DNA of 64,000 nucleotides from Leptothrix cholodnii SP-6 (lineage in GTDB: Bacteria; Pseudomonadota; Gammaproteobacteria; Burkholderiales; Burkholderiaceae_C). The position numbers and the translations under genes were made by a program. Positions 50,674-60,938 of the stretch are shown one piece after another. Below the pieces are notes generated by a model. The model did not search any database, was not told where the DNA came from, and saw only the letters and a program-made list of their open reading frames with translations. Where the stretch lies: positions 3,150,001 to 3,214,000 of the forward strand of contig NC_010524.1 in assembly GCF_000019785.1 (NCBI RefSeq), given 5' to 3'. Each line of letters begins with the position of its first letter. Position 1 is the stretch's first letter.

Positions 50674-51180
50674 ATGCCTTCTGCCGACCACCGCTCCCCC
50701 CGTTCGACCGGTCCGCTCGTGACGCACCCGAGCCCCGGCACCGGTCGGCGGCGCAGCCGGGGCTTCACGCTGATCGAGCTGATGATCGCGGTGGCCATCG
50801 TCGGCATCCTGGCCGCGGTGGCGCTGCCCTCGTACACCGACTACCTGCGCCGCGGCCGCATCCCGGAGGCCTTCACCTACCTGAGCAACTACCGGGTGCA
50901 GATGGAGCAGTACTACCAGGACAACCGCAACTACGGCACCGGCACCGACTGCGCCGGCGGCGCCATCCTCAGCGCGCCGGCGGGCACCAAGTTCTTCACC
51001 TACAGCTGCGCGATCACCGACAGCGGCCAGGGTTACGACCTGACCGCCACCAGCACCGCCGAACTCAACAGTGCCCACGTCTACACCATCGACGAGGCCA
51101 ACAACCGCGGCACCACGGCATTCAAGGGCGAAACCGGCCTCACCAACGCGTGCTGGCTGGTCAGGGGCAACGAATGCTGA
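50674..51180 (+). CDS. pilE: Type IV pilin (PilE-like)
   Basis: A 168-residue type IV prepilin. The leader is long (30 residues, RRRSRG before the cut) and the cleavage site is RG/FTLIELMIAVAIVGILAAVA with Glu at +5, then the N-terminal alpha helix and a globular domain with cysteines near 100, 114 and the C-terminal pair (NACWLVRGNEC) likely forming a disulfide. The chosen ATG at MPSADHRSPR gives this leader; the frame is open further upstream. It heads the operon, whereas pilE often comes last in minor-pilin clusters. Confidence 0.88.
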   Translation: MPSADHRSPRSTGPLVTHPSPGTGRRRSRGFTLIELMIAVAIVGILAAVALPSYTDYLRRGRIPEAFTYLSNYRVQMEQYYQDNRNYGTGTDCAGGAILSAPAGTKFFTYSCAITDSGQGYDLTATSTAELNSAHVYTIDEANNRGTTAFKGETGLTNACWLVRGNEC

Positions 51181-51812
51181 AGCCCGGGCGTGTGGCGAGC
51201 GGCCCGGTGGCGGCAGGCTTCTCGCTGATCGAGCTGATGGTGACGATGACCATCCTCGGCCTGCTGCTGCTGGCCACGATGCCCAGCATCGGCGCCTGGC
51301 TGCGCAACACCGAGATCCGCAACGCCGCCGAGTCGATCAACAGCGGGCTGGCCAAGGCCCGCAGCGAGGCGGTGCGGCGCAACCAGCCGGTGCTGTTCTC
51401 TCTGGTGACGCCGCAGAGCGGCAACCCGGGCGTGCTCGACAACAGCTGCGCGCTGTCGGCCACGTCGGCGTCGTGGGTGGTCAGCCTGGAGACGCCGGAA
51501 ACCCAATGCGCCGTGGCCGTCAGCGAGGACACCTCACCCAAGATCCTCGCCAAGTACGCCCAGGGCGACGGTGCGCGCAACGTCGCCATCGCCATCAAGA
51601 ATGCCGACTGCAGCGCCGCGGCCAGCACCACCCAGGTCAGCTACAACAGCTACGGTCGCATCACCACGCCGGCATCGGCACTGCGCTGCATCGACATCAG
51701 CCACACCGCCAGCGGAGCCAGCCGGCCGCTGCGCCTGATGCTGGGCAACGGCGGCAACGTGCGCATGTGCGACCCCGCCGTCACCGACGACAACGACCCG
51801 CGCAAGTGCTGA
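51174..51812 (+). CDS. FimT/FimU-type minor pseudopilin
   Basis: A 212-residue minor pilin of the FimT/GspH type, with a 15-residue leader, cleavage at AAG/FSLIELMVTMTILG and Glu at +5, and the GspH-like region with INSGLAKARSEAVRRN. The start ATG overlaps the pilE stop. Minor pilins of this group initiate pilus assembly; some FimT proteins bind DNA for uptake, which cannot be concluded here. Confidence 0.83.
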   Translation: MLKPGRVASGPVAAGFSLIELMVTMTILGLLLLATMPSIGAWLRNTEIRNAAESINSGLAKARSEAVRRNQPVLFSLVTPQSGNPGVLDNSCALSATSASWVVSLETPETQCAVAVSEDTSPKILAKYAQGDGARNVAIAIKNADCSAAASTTQVSYNSYGRITTPASALRCIDISHTASGASRPLRLMLGNGGNVRMCDPAVTDDNDPRKC

Positions 51813-51856
51813 CGCGCCCCATCGGCCGAAGCCCCTCAACCGAAGCGACACCGACC

Positions 51857-52276
51857 ATGCGCCGCATCACATCCCCCACCGCCCGAGGCCGCAGCGATCG
51901 GGGCTTCGCGCTGATCGAGGCGCTGATCGCGATCGTCATCTTCTCGCTCGGCGCGCTCGGCCTGCTGGGCCTGCAGGTGTCGATGATGAAGGCCACCAGC
52001 GGCGCCAAGTTCCGCGCCGACGCCGCCTATCTGGCCAACGACCTGGTCGGCACGATGTGGGCCGACGCCGCCAACCTGGCCGCCTACCGCGACAGCTGCT
52101 CAAGCCATCTGCCGTGCAGGAACTGGATTGCCAAAGTCAGCCAGACACTTCCGGGCAACGTTCCGCCCGAGTTGGAGATCGTTCCGAGCACCGGCTATGT
52201 GGGCATCAAGATCTTCTGGATCGTGCCCAACGAAGCGCAGCACAGCTTCAACACCAGCACCTCGATCAATCGCTGA
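51857..52276 (+). CDS. pilV: Minor pilin PilV
   Basis: A 139-residue minor pilin with a leader cut at DRG/FALIEALIAIVIFS and Glu at +5. The sequence LGALGLLGLQVSMMKATSGAKFRADAAYLA corresponds to the PilV N-terminal helix; only a short C-terminal domain follows. Part of the fimT-pilV-pilW-pilX-pilY1 run that forms the pilus tip initiation complex. Confidence 0.85.
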   Translation: MRRITSPTARGRSDRGFALIEALIAIVIFSLGALGLLGLQVSMMKATSGAKFRADAAYLANDLVGTMWADAANLAAYRDSCSSHLPCRNWIAKVSQTLPGNVPPELEIVPSTGYVGIKIFWIVPNEAQHSFNTSTSINR

Positions 52277-52285
52277 GGATTCCGC

Positions 52286-53452
52286 GTGAACCTGCATCCA
52301 AGCGCCCGCACACGCCGCCCGCTGCTCGCGCGCCAGCGCGGCGTCACCCTGGTCGAGCTGATGGTCGGCCTGGTCATCGGCCTGCTCGCCACCCTCGTGA
52401 TCGCGCAGGTGGCGATCGTCTTCGAGGGCCAGAAACGCAGCACCACCGGCGGCTCCGACGCCCAGCTCAACGGCGCGCTGGCGCTGCAGACGCTGCAGCG
52501 CGACATCCAGCTCAGCGGCTACGGCATCGCCACCGGCGGCGGCGCGGGCTGCGAATTGCGCGGCTCGCGCAATGGCACGGTGCCGCCGTGGAATGGCCAG
52601 CCGATGGTGGCGGTGCGCATCGTCGACGGCACCGACGTCGCCACCGGCTCGCCCGACTCGCTGTTCATGCTGTTCAGCGGCAAGGCCGACTCGTCGTTCT
52701 ATTCGCTGCCGATCCGCGTCTATCAGAACCACCGCCGCGACGGCAGCGAGTTCGTGCTCGACGAGCGCACCAACATCGGCACGGCGCAGGGCGACATGAT
52801 GGTGGTGGTGCCCACCCCCACCCCGCTGCCCAGCGCCAGCCAGGTCACGCCCAGCTGGTGTTCGGTGTTCAACATCAGCGTCGACCCGGCCACCACGGAC
52901 AACCGCATCGTCCACCAGCCCGGCACCGACGGGCCGTGGAACCAGGACAGCACCAACACCGTCTTCCCCGGCGCCGTCAACGCCGACACCAGCTACGCCG
53001 CGGGCAGCCACCTGGTCAACCTGGGCACCATGACCTACCGCGAATACAGCCTCAGCACCAGCACCACCGGCAGCGCGCTGCAGATGCGCTCGGTCGACAA
53101 CAACACCGCGCAGTGGGTCACGGCCGACGCGCTGTTTCCGCAGATCGTCAACCTGCAGGCGGTCTACGGCCGCGACACCTCGGTCACCCGCGACAACGTC
53201 GTCGACGCCTGGGACAACACCGCGCCGACCACCGCCGACGGCTGGTCGCGCGTGATCGCGGTGCGCATCGCGCTGGTGGCGCGCAGCAACCAGCGCGAGA
53301 AAGAGATCGTCACCGTCACCGAACCCACCTGGATGCCCGACGGCGTGAACACGCAGCCCCTCAAGGTCGACCACCTCGACAGCTGGCAGCACTACCGCTA
53401 CAAGGTCTTCGAGGCCGCGGTGCCGCTGCGCAACATGCTCTGGCAATCGTGA
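52286..53452 (+). CDS. pilW: Minor pilin PilW
   Basis: A 388-residue minor pilin, much longer than PilE. It starts at GTG, preceded by TGAGGAT, with a leader cut at RG/VTLVELMVGLVIG and Glu at +5. The N-terminal block LQTLQRDIQLSGYGIATGGG is typical of PilW. The large C-terminal domain is Thr/Asp/Asn-rich. Located between pilV and pilX. Confidence 0.87.
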   Translation: MNLHPSARTRRPLLARQRGVTLVELMVGLVIGLLATLVIAQVAIVFEGQKRSTTGGSDAQLNGALALQTLQRDIQLSGYGIATGGGAGCELRGSRNGTVPPWNGQPMVAVRIVDGTDVATGSPDSLFMLFSGKADSSFYSLPIRVYQNHRRDGSEFVLDERTNIGTAQGDMMVVVPTPTPLPSASQVTPSWCSVFNISVDPATTDNRIVHQPGTDGPWNQDSTNTVFPGAVNADTSYAAGSHLVNLGTMTYREYSLSTSTTGSALQMRSVDNNTAQWVTADALFPQIVNLQAVYGRDTSVTRDNVVDAWDNTAPTTADGWSRVIAVRIALVARSNQREKEIVTVTEPTWMPDGVNTQPLKVDHLDSWQHYRYKVFEAAVPLRNMLWQS

Positions 53453-53462
53453 GGTGACCGAG

Positions 53463-54140
53463 ATGCTGCCCAACACATCCTCCCTGATCCGCCGCAGCCG
53501 GCGCACGGCCCAGCGCGGCATGTCGCTGGTGTTCTCGCTGATCACGCTGGTGGCGCTGTCGCTGGCGGCGGTGGCGCTGATCCGCTCGGTCGACACCGGC
53601 TCCACCATCCTCGGCAACCTGAGCTTCAAGCAGGACACCCTGCTCGCCGCCGACGATGCCTCGCGCCAGGCGATCCAGTGGCTGGCCGACAACGCCGGCA
53701 GCATCGGGCTGCAGAACGACATCGTCGCCCAGGGCTACAGCGCCAGCCTGATCCCCACGCTCGACCCCACCGGCGCACGCACCGCCGACACCACCCGGGC
53801 CGTGATCGACTGGGACTGGAACGACTGCGACAGCTACGCCAGCGGCAGCTACGCGCGCTGCCTGAAGCCACGCGAACTCGAGCTCGACCTGGCCAACGGC
53901 ATCAAGGCGCGCTGGGTGATCCTGCGGGTCTGCAACAACGCCGGGGATCCGACGCTGACGACCGTCTCCTGCGCCAAGCCGATCACGGCCGCACTGTCGG
54001 GCAGCACCGAACGCGGCGACATCCGCTACGACGACCCGCGCCTGCAGCAGACCGTGCTGGCGCAATATTTCCGCGTCATCGTGCGTGCCAAGGGCGGTCG
54101 CAAGACCACCAGCACCACCGAGACGCTGGTGCACTTCTGA
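53463..54140 (+). CDS. pilX: Minor pilin PilX
   Basis: A 225-residue minor pilin with a leader cut at QRG/MSLVFSLITLVALSLAAVAL; residue +5 is not Glu, as in other PilX_N proteins. The ATG chosen has GAGG eight bases upstream; a GTG at 53454 is in frame. It lies directly upstream of pilY1. Confidence 0.83.
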   Translation: MLPNTSSLIRRSRRTAQRGMSLVFSLITLVALSLAAVALIRSVDTGSTILGNLSFKQDTLLAADDASRQAIQWLADNAGSIGLQNDIVAQGYSASLIPTLDPTGARTADTTRAVIDWDWNDCDSYASGSYARCLKPRELELDLANGIKARWVILRVCNNAGDPTLTTVSCAKPITAALSGSTERGDIRYDDPRLQQTVLAQYFRVIVRAKGGRKTTSTTETLVHF

Positions 54141-54160
54141 TTTTTCGATCGAGGCCTGCC

Positions 54161-57100
54161 ATGTCCATCCGCCCCACAAGCCCTGCAGCGCGCGGCGCCC
54201 GGCTCACATCGAAGGCCGGGCCACGGGCCCTGCGCAGCCCGATCCTGTCCGCCGTGCTGCTGGTGCTGCTGGGCAGCACCTGGGCCGCCACGCCCGACAT
54301 CTCGAACGTGCCGCTGAGCTCGACGTCGACCACGACGGCCAAGCCCAACATCATGTTCATCCTCGACGACTCGGGCTCGATGGCCTGGGACTTCATGCCC
54401 GACGAGCTCGACGACAACAACGACCAGGTCGGCGACAACGTCTACGGCTTCAGGTCGGCGCAATGCAACGGCGTGGCCTACAACCCCGACATCACGTACA
54501 CCCCACCGGTCCGGATCGACCCGACCACCGGCGCGGTCAGCAACTACGCCGACGCCAGCTTCACGGCGGCGCGCTCGGACGGCTTCAGCACCTCATCGGG
54601 TGTCACAGATCTGACGGGCCGCGTCTACTACCACTACCTCGGCAGCGAGCCCGCGCTGTCGTGGCGCTACGGCAGCAACGGCACGGTCGACAGGACCACC
54701 ACGTTCTTCACCGAGTGCATGACCGCGATCCCCGCTGACGGGGCCGGCAACGCGCGCTTCGAACAGCGCACGATGAGCAACGCATCGACCGATGCACAGA
54801 ACTACGCCAACTGGTATTCCTACTACCGCAAGCGCCAGCTGACCATGCGCTCGGCGGCAGGCCGGGCCTTTGCCGACCTGTCGAATGCCTACCGCGTCGG
54901 CTTCACCAGGATCAGCCAGACGGGTGTCACCGGCACCAGCTTCCTGAACGTCGGCGACTTCGACACGGCACAGAAAACCAGCTTCTTCAACCTGCTCTAC
55001 ACCAGCGGCATCAGCGGCAGCACGCCCTTGCGCGGCGCACTCTCCAAGGTCGGGCGCTACTACGGCAACGTGATCGCCGGCCAGACCGACCCGGTGCAGT
55101 ACTCGTGCCAGCGCAACTACGCCGTGCTGTCCACCGATGGTTACTGGAACACCGGAAACGAGAGCACCACCTACCGGGCGCTGGCGCTCGACGGCACCAC
55201 GCTCGTCGGCCAGCAGGACGGCACCGAAGTCCGGCCGATGAAGGACGGCAGCACCGTGACCGTCACGCGCGTGACGATCTCGGGCTCGGTCGACCGCACG
55301 CAGACGATCCTGGATCGGCGCACCGACATCACGCTGCGGCGCACCGCCAACACCATCACCAACAACAGCTGCAACTCCGGCAACGGCCGGCGCGTCTCCC
55401 AGCAGGGTCAGCGCCGGATCGACACCGCATCGTTCCAGCGCACGCTCGTCCAGGACGTCACCAACCGGACCACCGTCACGCAGGTGACCACCAACGGCAT
55501 CCCCGCCAACCCGACCTCGACCACCACGGCCAACGCCGCGCAGGTCAGCGCGACCGACGGCAGCGTCACGGCCACGACCACCGGCACCTGGAACAACAAC
55601 GGCGGCTCGAACACCAACTGCATTGCCCGGTCGAGCCTGCCGACCGGCTGGAGCACCGGCACGGTGTACTACACACCGGGCGTCGACGGCACCGAGCTGA
55701 GCCGCAACACGGTCACCCTCGCCACCGGCACGCCGACCGTGCTGAGCACGGGCCCCCTGGCCGACGCCGGCACGACGGAGACCACCGCCACCACCGCCGG
55801 CGACAGCAACTCGCTGGCCGACATCGCCCAGTACTACTGGAAGACCGACCTGCGCCCCGACATGGTCGACAACGTGCCCACCAGCGGTGACGACAGCGCA
55901 GCGCACCAGCACATGACCACCTTCACGATCGGCCTCGGCCTGAAGGGCACGCTCAGCTACGACCGCAACTACCTGACGCAGACCACCGGCGACTTCGCCG
56001 ATCTGCGCAGCGGCGCGAAGAACTGGCCGGTGCCACGCGGCACCACCGGCGGCAGCGAAAACGCCACCCACATCGACGACCTCTGGCACGCCGGCGTCAA
56101 CGGCCGCGGCCAGTACTTCTCGGCGGCCGATCCGAACCAGCTCGACGACGCCATCTCGACCACCCTGAGCGCGATCCGTCGGGTGACCGAATCCGGCGCA
56201 GCGGCGGCCGCCAGCACGCTCACGCCCGTGACCGGCGACGACTGGGTCTTCCTGCCCAGCTTCACCACGATCGACTGGACCGGCGACCTGCGCGCCTTCA
56301 AGTTCACCTTCAACAGCGCCAATGAACTGGTCGCGCCCAACACCGCCGCCGGCAACGAGATCTGGAGCGCCGGCAACCAGCTGCGGGCGCGCACATCGTC
56401 ACGCCGCATCCTGTTCAACAACGCGGGCACGCTCGGGGACTTCACCTACGACAACCTGACCGCGGCCGGCCAGGGCGCGCTGTTCGACAACCGCTGCGGC
56501 AGCGCCCTGAGCTCGCCCGCGACCAACCTGAGCCAGTGCGCCACCCTGACCCCCGCCGCACTGGCCAAGGTCACGGGGGCCAATCTGGTCAACTTCCTGG
56601 CCGGTGACGCCACGCTCTACCAGAGCGCCGCCGATGTCGACAACCAGGTCTTCCGCACCCGCAACGGGCTGCTGGGCGACTTCGTCAACGCCTCGCCGGT
56701 GTATGTGGGCAAGCCGCCGTTCCGCTACGCGGACGCCGACTACGCCAGCTTCGTCAGCGCACAGGCCAACCGGACCAAGGTGGTCTACGCCGCCGCCAAC
56801 GACGGCATGCTGCACGCCTTCAAGGTCGGCACCGGCGCCGGCGACGGCACCGGCGGTGCCGAGCTGTGGGCCTTCGTGCCGAGCGCGGTGATGCCCGAGA
56901 TGTGGCGCCTGGCCAGCGAAAGCTACGACACCGACCACCGCTTCTTCGTCGACGCCACGCCCAACGTCTCGGACATCTACGACAGCGCCGCCGGACGCTG
57001 GCGCACCATCCTGGTCGGCGGCCTCGGTGCGGGCGGGCGCAGCTACTACGCGCTCGACGTGACGACGCCGGAGTCTCCCGTGCTGCTGTGGGAATTCAGC

Positions 57101-58090
57101 GACGCCAACCTCGGCCTCACCTACGGCAACCCGGTGGTCACGAAGGATGCGACGGGCACCTGGGTGGTGGTGTTCACCTCCGGCCTCAACAACAACGCCG
57201 GCTCCGGCGACGGCGTCGGCCGCCTCTACGTGGTCAACGCCGTGACCGGCGCGCTGGTCCGCACGGTCGCCACCAGCGCCGGCGATGTCGGCACCCCCAG
57301 CAACCTGGGCCGCCTGAACGCCTGGATCAACGCCGACTCCGACAACACGGCGCTGCGTTTCTACGCCGGCGACATGCTCGGCAACGTCTGGCGCTTCGAC
57401 CACGACGACCGCCTGGCCCCGGCCGGCCGTGAAGCCGTGCTGCTGGGCAAGGCCCAGAGCGCCGACGGCACGGCCCAGCCGATCACCGGCAAGCTGGTGC
57501 TGACCGAAGCCAGCATCAACGGCCTGCAGACGCCGGTGGTGAGCTTCGGCACCGGCCGCCTGCTCAATCTCGATGACCTCACCAACACCACCCTGCAAAG
57601 CATCTACTCGATCAAGGACACCCTCGGCGAAACCGGCGTGGGCGTGTTGCGCGACACCGGCGCCGCCCTGGTGCAGCAGACCCTCAACAGCAGCCGCGGC
57701 ATCGACACCGTCGCGCCGGTGGACTGGGGCACGAAGAACGGCTGGTACGTCGACCTCACGGTGTCGAGCAAGGAGCGCGTGCACCTCGACGGCGTGCAGC
57801 TGGCCTCGGGCGTGCTGGCCTTCGCCTCCACCGTGCCGACCGCCGACGCCTGCTCGCAAGGCGGCGTCTCCTACCTCTACCAGTTCGACCTGACCAACGG
57901 CAACGTGCTCGGCACGTCGTCGTTCACCACCATGATCGTCGGCCTGAACCGGGTCATGAGCATCAACGGCAAGGTCAGCGCCATCGTGACCACGCAGGAC
58001 CAGAAGACCACGCTGACGGCCGGCGGCGGCGGCTCGGTGTCGCCGGGCAACACCGTCAAGCGCTCGTCGTGGCGCGAACTGACGGACTGA
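54161..58090 (+). CDS. pilY1: PilY1-type pilus tip adhesin
   Basis: PilY1 is the large tip-associated protein of type IV pili, with a mechanosensing vWA domain and a C-terminal beta-propeller that binds calcium. The 1309-residue product has a signal peptide (about 22-43), a vWA MIDAS motif DDSGS (69-73) and STDGYW at 324-329, then a Thr/Asn-rich insertion of about 210 residues before the domain resumes (LADIAQYYWKTDLRP, about 552). The C-terminal propeller carries NADSDNTALRFYAGDMLGN, a likely calcium loop. GAGG precedes the ATG. Confidence 0.93.
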   Translation: MSIRPTSPAARGARLTSKAGPRALRSPILSAVLLVLLGSTWAATPDISNVPLSSTSTTTAKPNIMFILDDSGSMAWDFMPDELDDNNDQVGDNVYGFRSAQCNGVAYNPDITYTPPVRIDPTTGAVSNYADASFTAARSDGFSTSSGVTDLTGRVYYHYLGSEPALSWRYGSNGTVDRTTTFFTECMTAIPADGAGNARFEQRTMSNASTDAQNYANWYSYYRKRQLTMRSAAGRAFADLSNAYRVGFTRISQTGVTGTSFLNVGDFDTAQKTSFFNLLYTSGISGSTPLRGALSKVGRYYGNVIAGQTDPVQYSCQRNYAVLSTDGYWNTGNESTTYRALALDGTTLVGQQDGTEVRPMKDGSTVTVTRVTISGSVDRTQTILDRRTDITLRRTANTITNNSCNSGNGRRVSQQGQRRIDTASFQRTLVQDVTNRTTVTQVTTNGIPANPTSTTTANAAQVSATDGSVTATTTGTWNNNGGSNTNCIARSSLPTGWSTGTVYYTPGVDGTELSRNTVTLATGTPTVLSTGPLADAGTTETTATTAGDSNSLADIAQYYWKTDLRPDMVDNVPTSGDDSAAHQHMTTFTIGLGLKGTLSYDRNYLTQTTGDFADLRSGAKNWPVPRGTTGGSENATHIDDLWHAGVNGRGQYFSAADPNQLDDAISTTLSAIRRVTESGAAAAASTLTPVTGDDWVFLPSFTTIDWTGDLRAFKFTFNSANELVAPNTAAGNEIWSAGNQLRARTSSRRILFNNAGTLGDFTYDNLTAAGQGALFDNRCGSALSSPATNLSQCATLTPAALAKVTGANLVNFLAGDATLYQSAADVDNQVFRTRNGLLGDFVNASPVYVGKPPFRYADADYASFVSAQANRTKVVYAAANDGMLHAFKVGTGAGDGTGGAELWAFVPSAVMPEMWRLASESYDTDHRFFVDATPNVSDIYDSAAGRWRTILVGGLGAGGRSYYALDVTTPESPVLLWEFSDANLGLTYGNPVVTKDATGTWVVVFTSGLNNNAGSGDGVGRLYVVNAVTGALVRTVATSAGDVGTPSNLGRLNAWINADSDNTALRFYAGDMLGNVWRFDHDDRLAPAGREAVLLGKAQSADGTAQPITGKLVLTEASINGLQTPVVSFGTGRLLNLDDLTNTTLQSIYSIKDTLGETGVGVLRDTGAALVQQTLNSSRGIDTVAPVDWGTKNGWYVDLTVSSKERVHLDGVQLASGVLAFASTVPTADACSQGGVSYLYQFDLTNGNVLGTSSFTTMIVGLNRVMSINGKVSAIVTTQDQKTTLTAGGGGSVSPGNTVKRSSWRELTD

Positions 58091-58095
58091 TCGCC

Positions 58096-58881
58096 ATGCG
58101 CGGCGCGGCCACCTTGCCGCCCCGGCCCACGCCCGGCGTGGCCGGCCGCGCCACCCGCCACCCGCGCCGGCTGCTGCTGATCTGCGCGCTGCTCTCGGCG
58201 CTGGTTCACGCCGCCCTGCTGGTGAACTGGCAGGATGGCGGTGGGCGCAGCGGCGGCGCCAGCAGCCGCCGGGCGGTGCCACCCTCGCCTGAGCCGGCCG
58301 GCATCTCGACCGTGCGGCTGCTCGATGGGCCGTCAGCACCCGCCGTGGCGGTTGCCGCCGTGGAAGCGCCCGCCGCAGCGACGGCGCCGGATCCGGTACC
58401 TGAAACCGCCCCGATCGCCGCGCCGGACGCAACGCCCCCGGCCCTGCCCGCAGCACCTGACGCCGCCACCGAGGCCGGCGCGATCGCCCGCGCAGGTCGC
58501 GACGATGACGGAACCGGCGGCAACGGCGATGGCGACGACCACTACCTGAGCCGCAGCCAGCTCGACCAGCCGCCCGCGGCGCAGGCCGAGATCGCGCTGC
58601 CCTTCCCGGACACCGCGCCGCTGGGCCGCTATCGCGCGGTGCTGACGCTGTTCATCGATCCGTCGGGCCAGGTGCAGCGGGTGCGCACCGAAAGCGACAG
58701 CCTGCCGCCGAGCCTGGACGACGCCGCCCGGCAAGCCTTTCTGGCCGCCCGTTTCACGCCCGGCATGAAGGACGGCCAGCCGGTGCGCAGCCGCATCCGC
58801 GTCGAGGTGCTCTACAGCACCGAGCTGCTGCCGCAGCGCTCGGCCTCGGCCGGTGCGACCGGCGGCGGATCGGCGCCCTGA
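58096..58881 (+). CDS. TonB-like membrane-anchored protein
   Basis: A 261-residue protein with a single N-terminal membrane helix (about 26-43, LLLICALLSALVHAALLV), a Pro/Ala-rich spacer (about 70-145) and a C-terminal TonB-like fold (LGRYRAVLTLFIDPSGQVQRV, ... RQAFLAARFTPGMKDGQPVR). It resembles energy-transducer TonB paralogues, but no exbB, exbD or TonB-dependent receptor is next to it. It follows pilY1 by five bases, which suggests a role tied to the pilus or its tip adhesin; this is inference. Confidence 0.7.
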   Translation: MRGAATLPPRPTPGVAGRATRHPRRLLLICALLSALVHAALLVNWQDGGGRSGGASSRRAVPPSPEPAGISTVRLLDGPSAPAVAVAAVEAPAAATAPDPVPETAPIAAPDATPPALPAAPDAATEAGAIARAGRDDDGTGGNGDGDDHYLSRSQLDQPPAAQAEIALPFPDTAPLGRYRAVLTLFIDPSGQVQRVRTESDSLPPSLDDAARQAFLAARFTPGMKDGQPVRSRIRVEVLYSTELLPQRSASAGATGGGSAP

Positions 58882-58900
58882 ACATCAGGGCGCGTGCCGC

Positions 58901-59836
58901 TCAGACCCCCGCCAGCACCCGCAGATGCGCCGCCACGCTGCGCGCCAGCGAGCTGAGCGAATAGCCGCCCTCGAGACACGAGACGATGCGAGCGCCGCTG
59001 TGGCGCTCGGCCACGTCGACGATGCGCTGCGTGATCCAGGCGTAGTCGGCCTCGACCAGGCCGAGCTGGCCGAGCTCGTCTTCGCGGTGGGCATCGAAGC
59101 CGGCCGAGATGAAGATCATCTGGGGCTCGAAGGCCTCCAGCCGAGGCATCCAGTTGGCCTCGATCAGCTCGCGGATCTCGGCGCCGCGGGTGTAGGCCGG
59201 GATCGCCAGATTGACCATGTTCGGCCCCATCGGGATGCCGCCGCTGAAGGGGTAGAGCTGATCCTGGAAGAAGCTCACCATCAGGATGCGGTCGTCGCCG
59301 GCCACGATGTCTTCGGTGCCGTTGCCGTGGTGCACGTCGAAATCGATGATCGCCACCCGCTCCAGGCCGCGCACGTCGAGCGCATGGCGTGCCGCCACCG
59401 CCACGTTGTTGTAGAAGCAGAAGCCCATCGCCTCGTTGCGCGTGGCGTGGTGACCGGGCGGGCGGATGGCGCAGAAGGCGTTGACCACCTTGCCGTCGAG
59501 CACCGCATCGGTGGCCGCGACCGCGGCGCCGGCGGCACGCAGCATCGCCTGGCGGGTGGCGGGGCAGACGGTGGTGTCCTGGTCGAGCGCACGGTGTTCG
59601 CCGGTCTCGGCGGCCTGGCGCATGAACTCGTCGAGCTCGAGCAGGTAACCCTCGCCGTGCGCCAGCATCAGGTCGCTGTGCTCGACCAGCGGCGGATCCA
59701 TGCGCGTGAGCGCGATGTCCAGGCCGGTGGCGAGCAGGTGGTCCTCGATCGCGTCGAGCCGCTGCGGGCACTCGGGGTGGCCGGGGCCCATGTCGTGGCC
59801 GCGGCAGTCGGGATGGCTGAAATAGGCTGTGCTCAT
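58901..59836 (-). CDS. Histone-deacetylase-family zinc amidohydrolase
   Basis: A 311-residue member of the HDAC/acetoin utilisation/acetylpolyamine amidohydrolase superfamily. Active-site elements are intact: RPPGHH (125-130), DFDVHHGNGT with zinc ligands Asp167 and His169, Asp248 in SAGFDAHRED, and the terminal GGYSL. The natural substrate is unknown; bacterial members act on acetylpolyamines or acetylated proteins. It is convergent with the TonB-like gene and divergent from the MoxR gene. Confidence 0.9.
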   Translation of the reverse strand: MSTAYFSHPDCRGHDMGPGHPECPQRLDAIEDHLLATGLDIALTRMDPPLVEHSDLMLAHGEGYLLELDEFMRQAAETGEHRALDQDTTVCPATRQAMLRAAGAAVAATDAVLDGKVVNAFCAIRPPGHHATRNEAMGFCFYNNVAVAARHALDVRGLERVAIIDFDVHHGNGTEDIVAGDDRILMVSFFQDQLYPFSGGIPMGPNMVNLAIPAYTRGAEIRELIEANWMPRLEAFEPQMIFISAGFDAHREDELGQLGLVEADYAWITQRIVDVAERHSGARIVSCLEGGYSLSSLARSVAAHLRVLAGV

Positions 59837-59897
59837 GTTCGGTCACGGCGCGCGGGTGCACGCTCATGCTGTCTCTCTGGTTTGGGTTATGGTGAGA

Positions 59898-60937
<1,040 letters not shown>

Positions 60938-60938
<1 letters not shown>

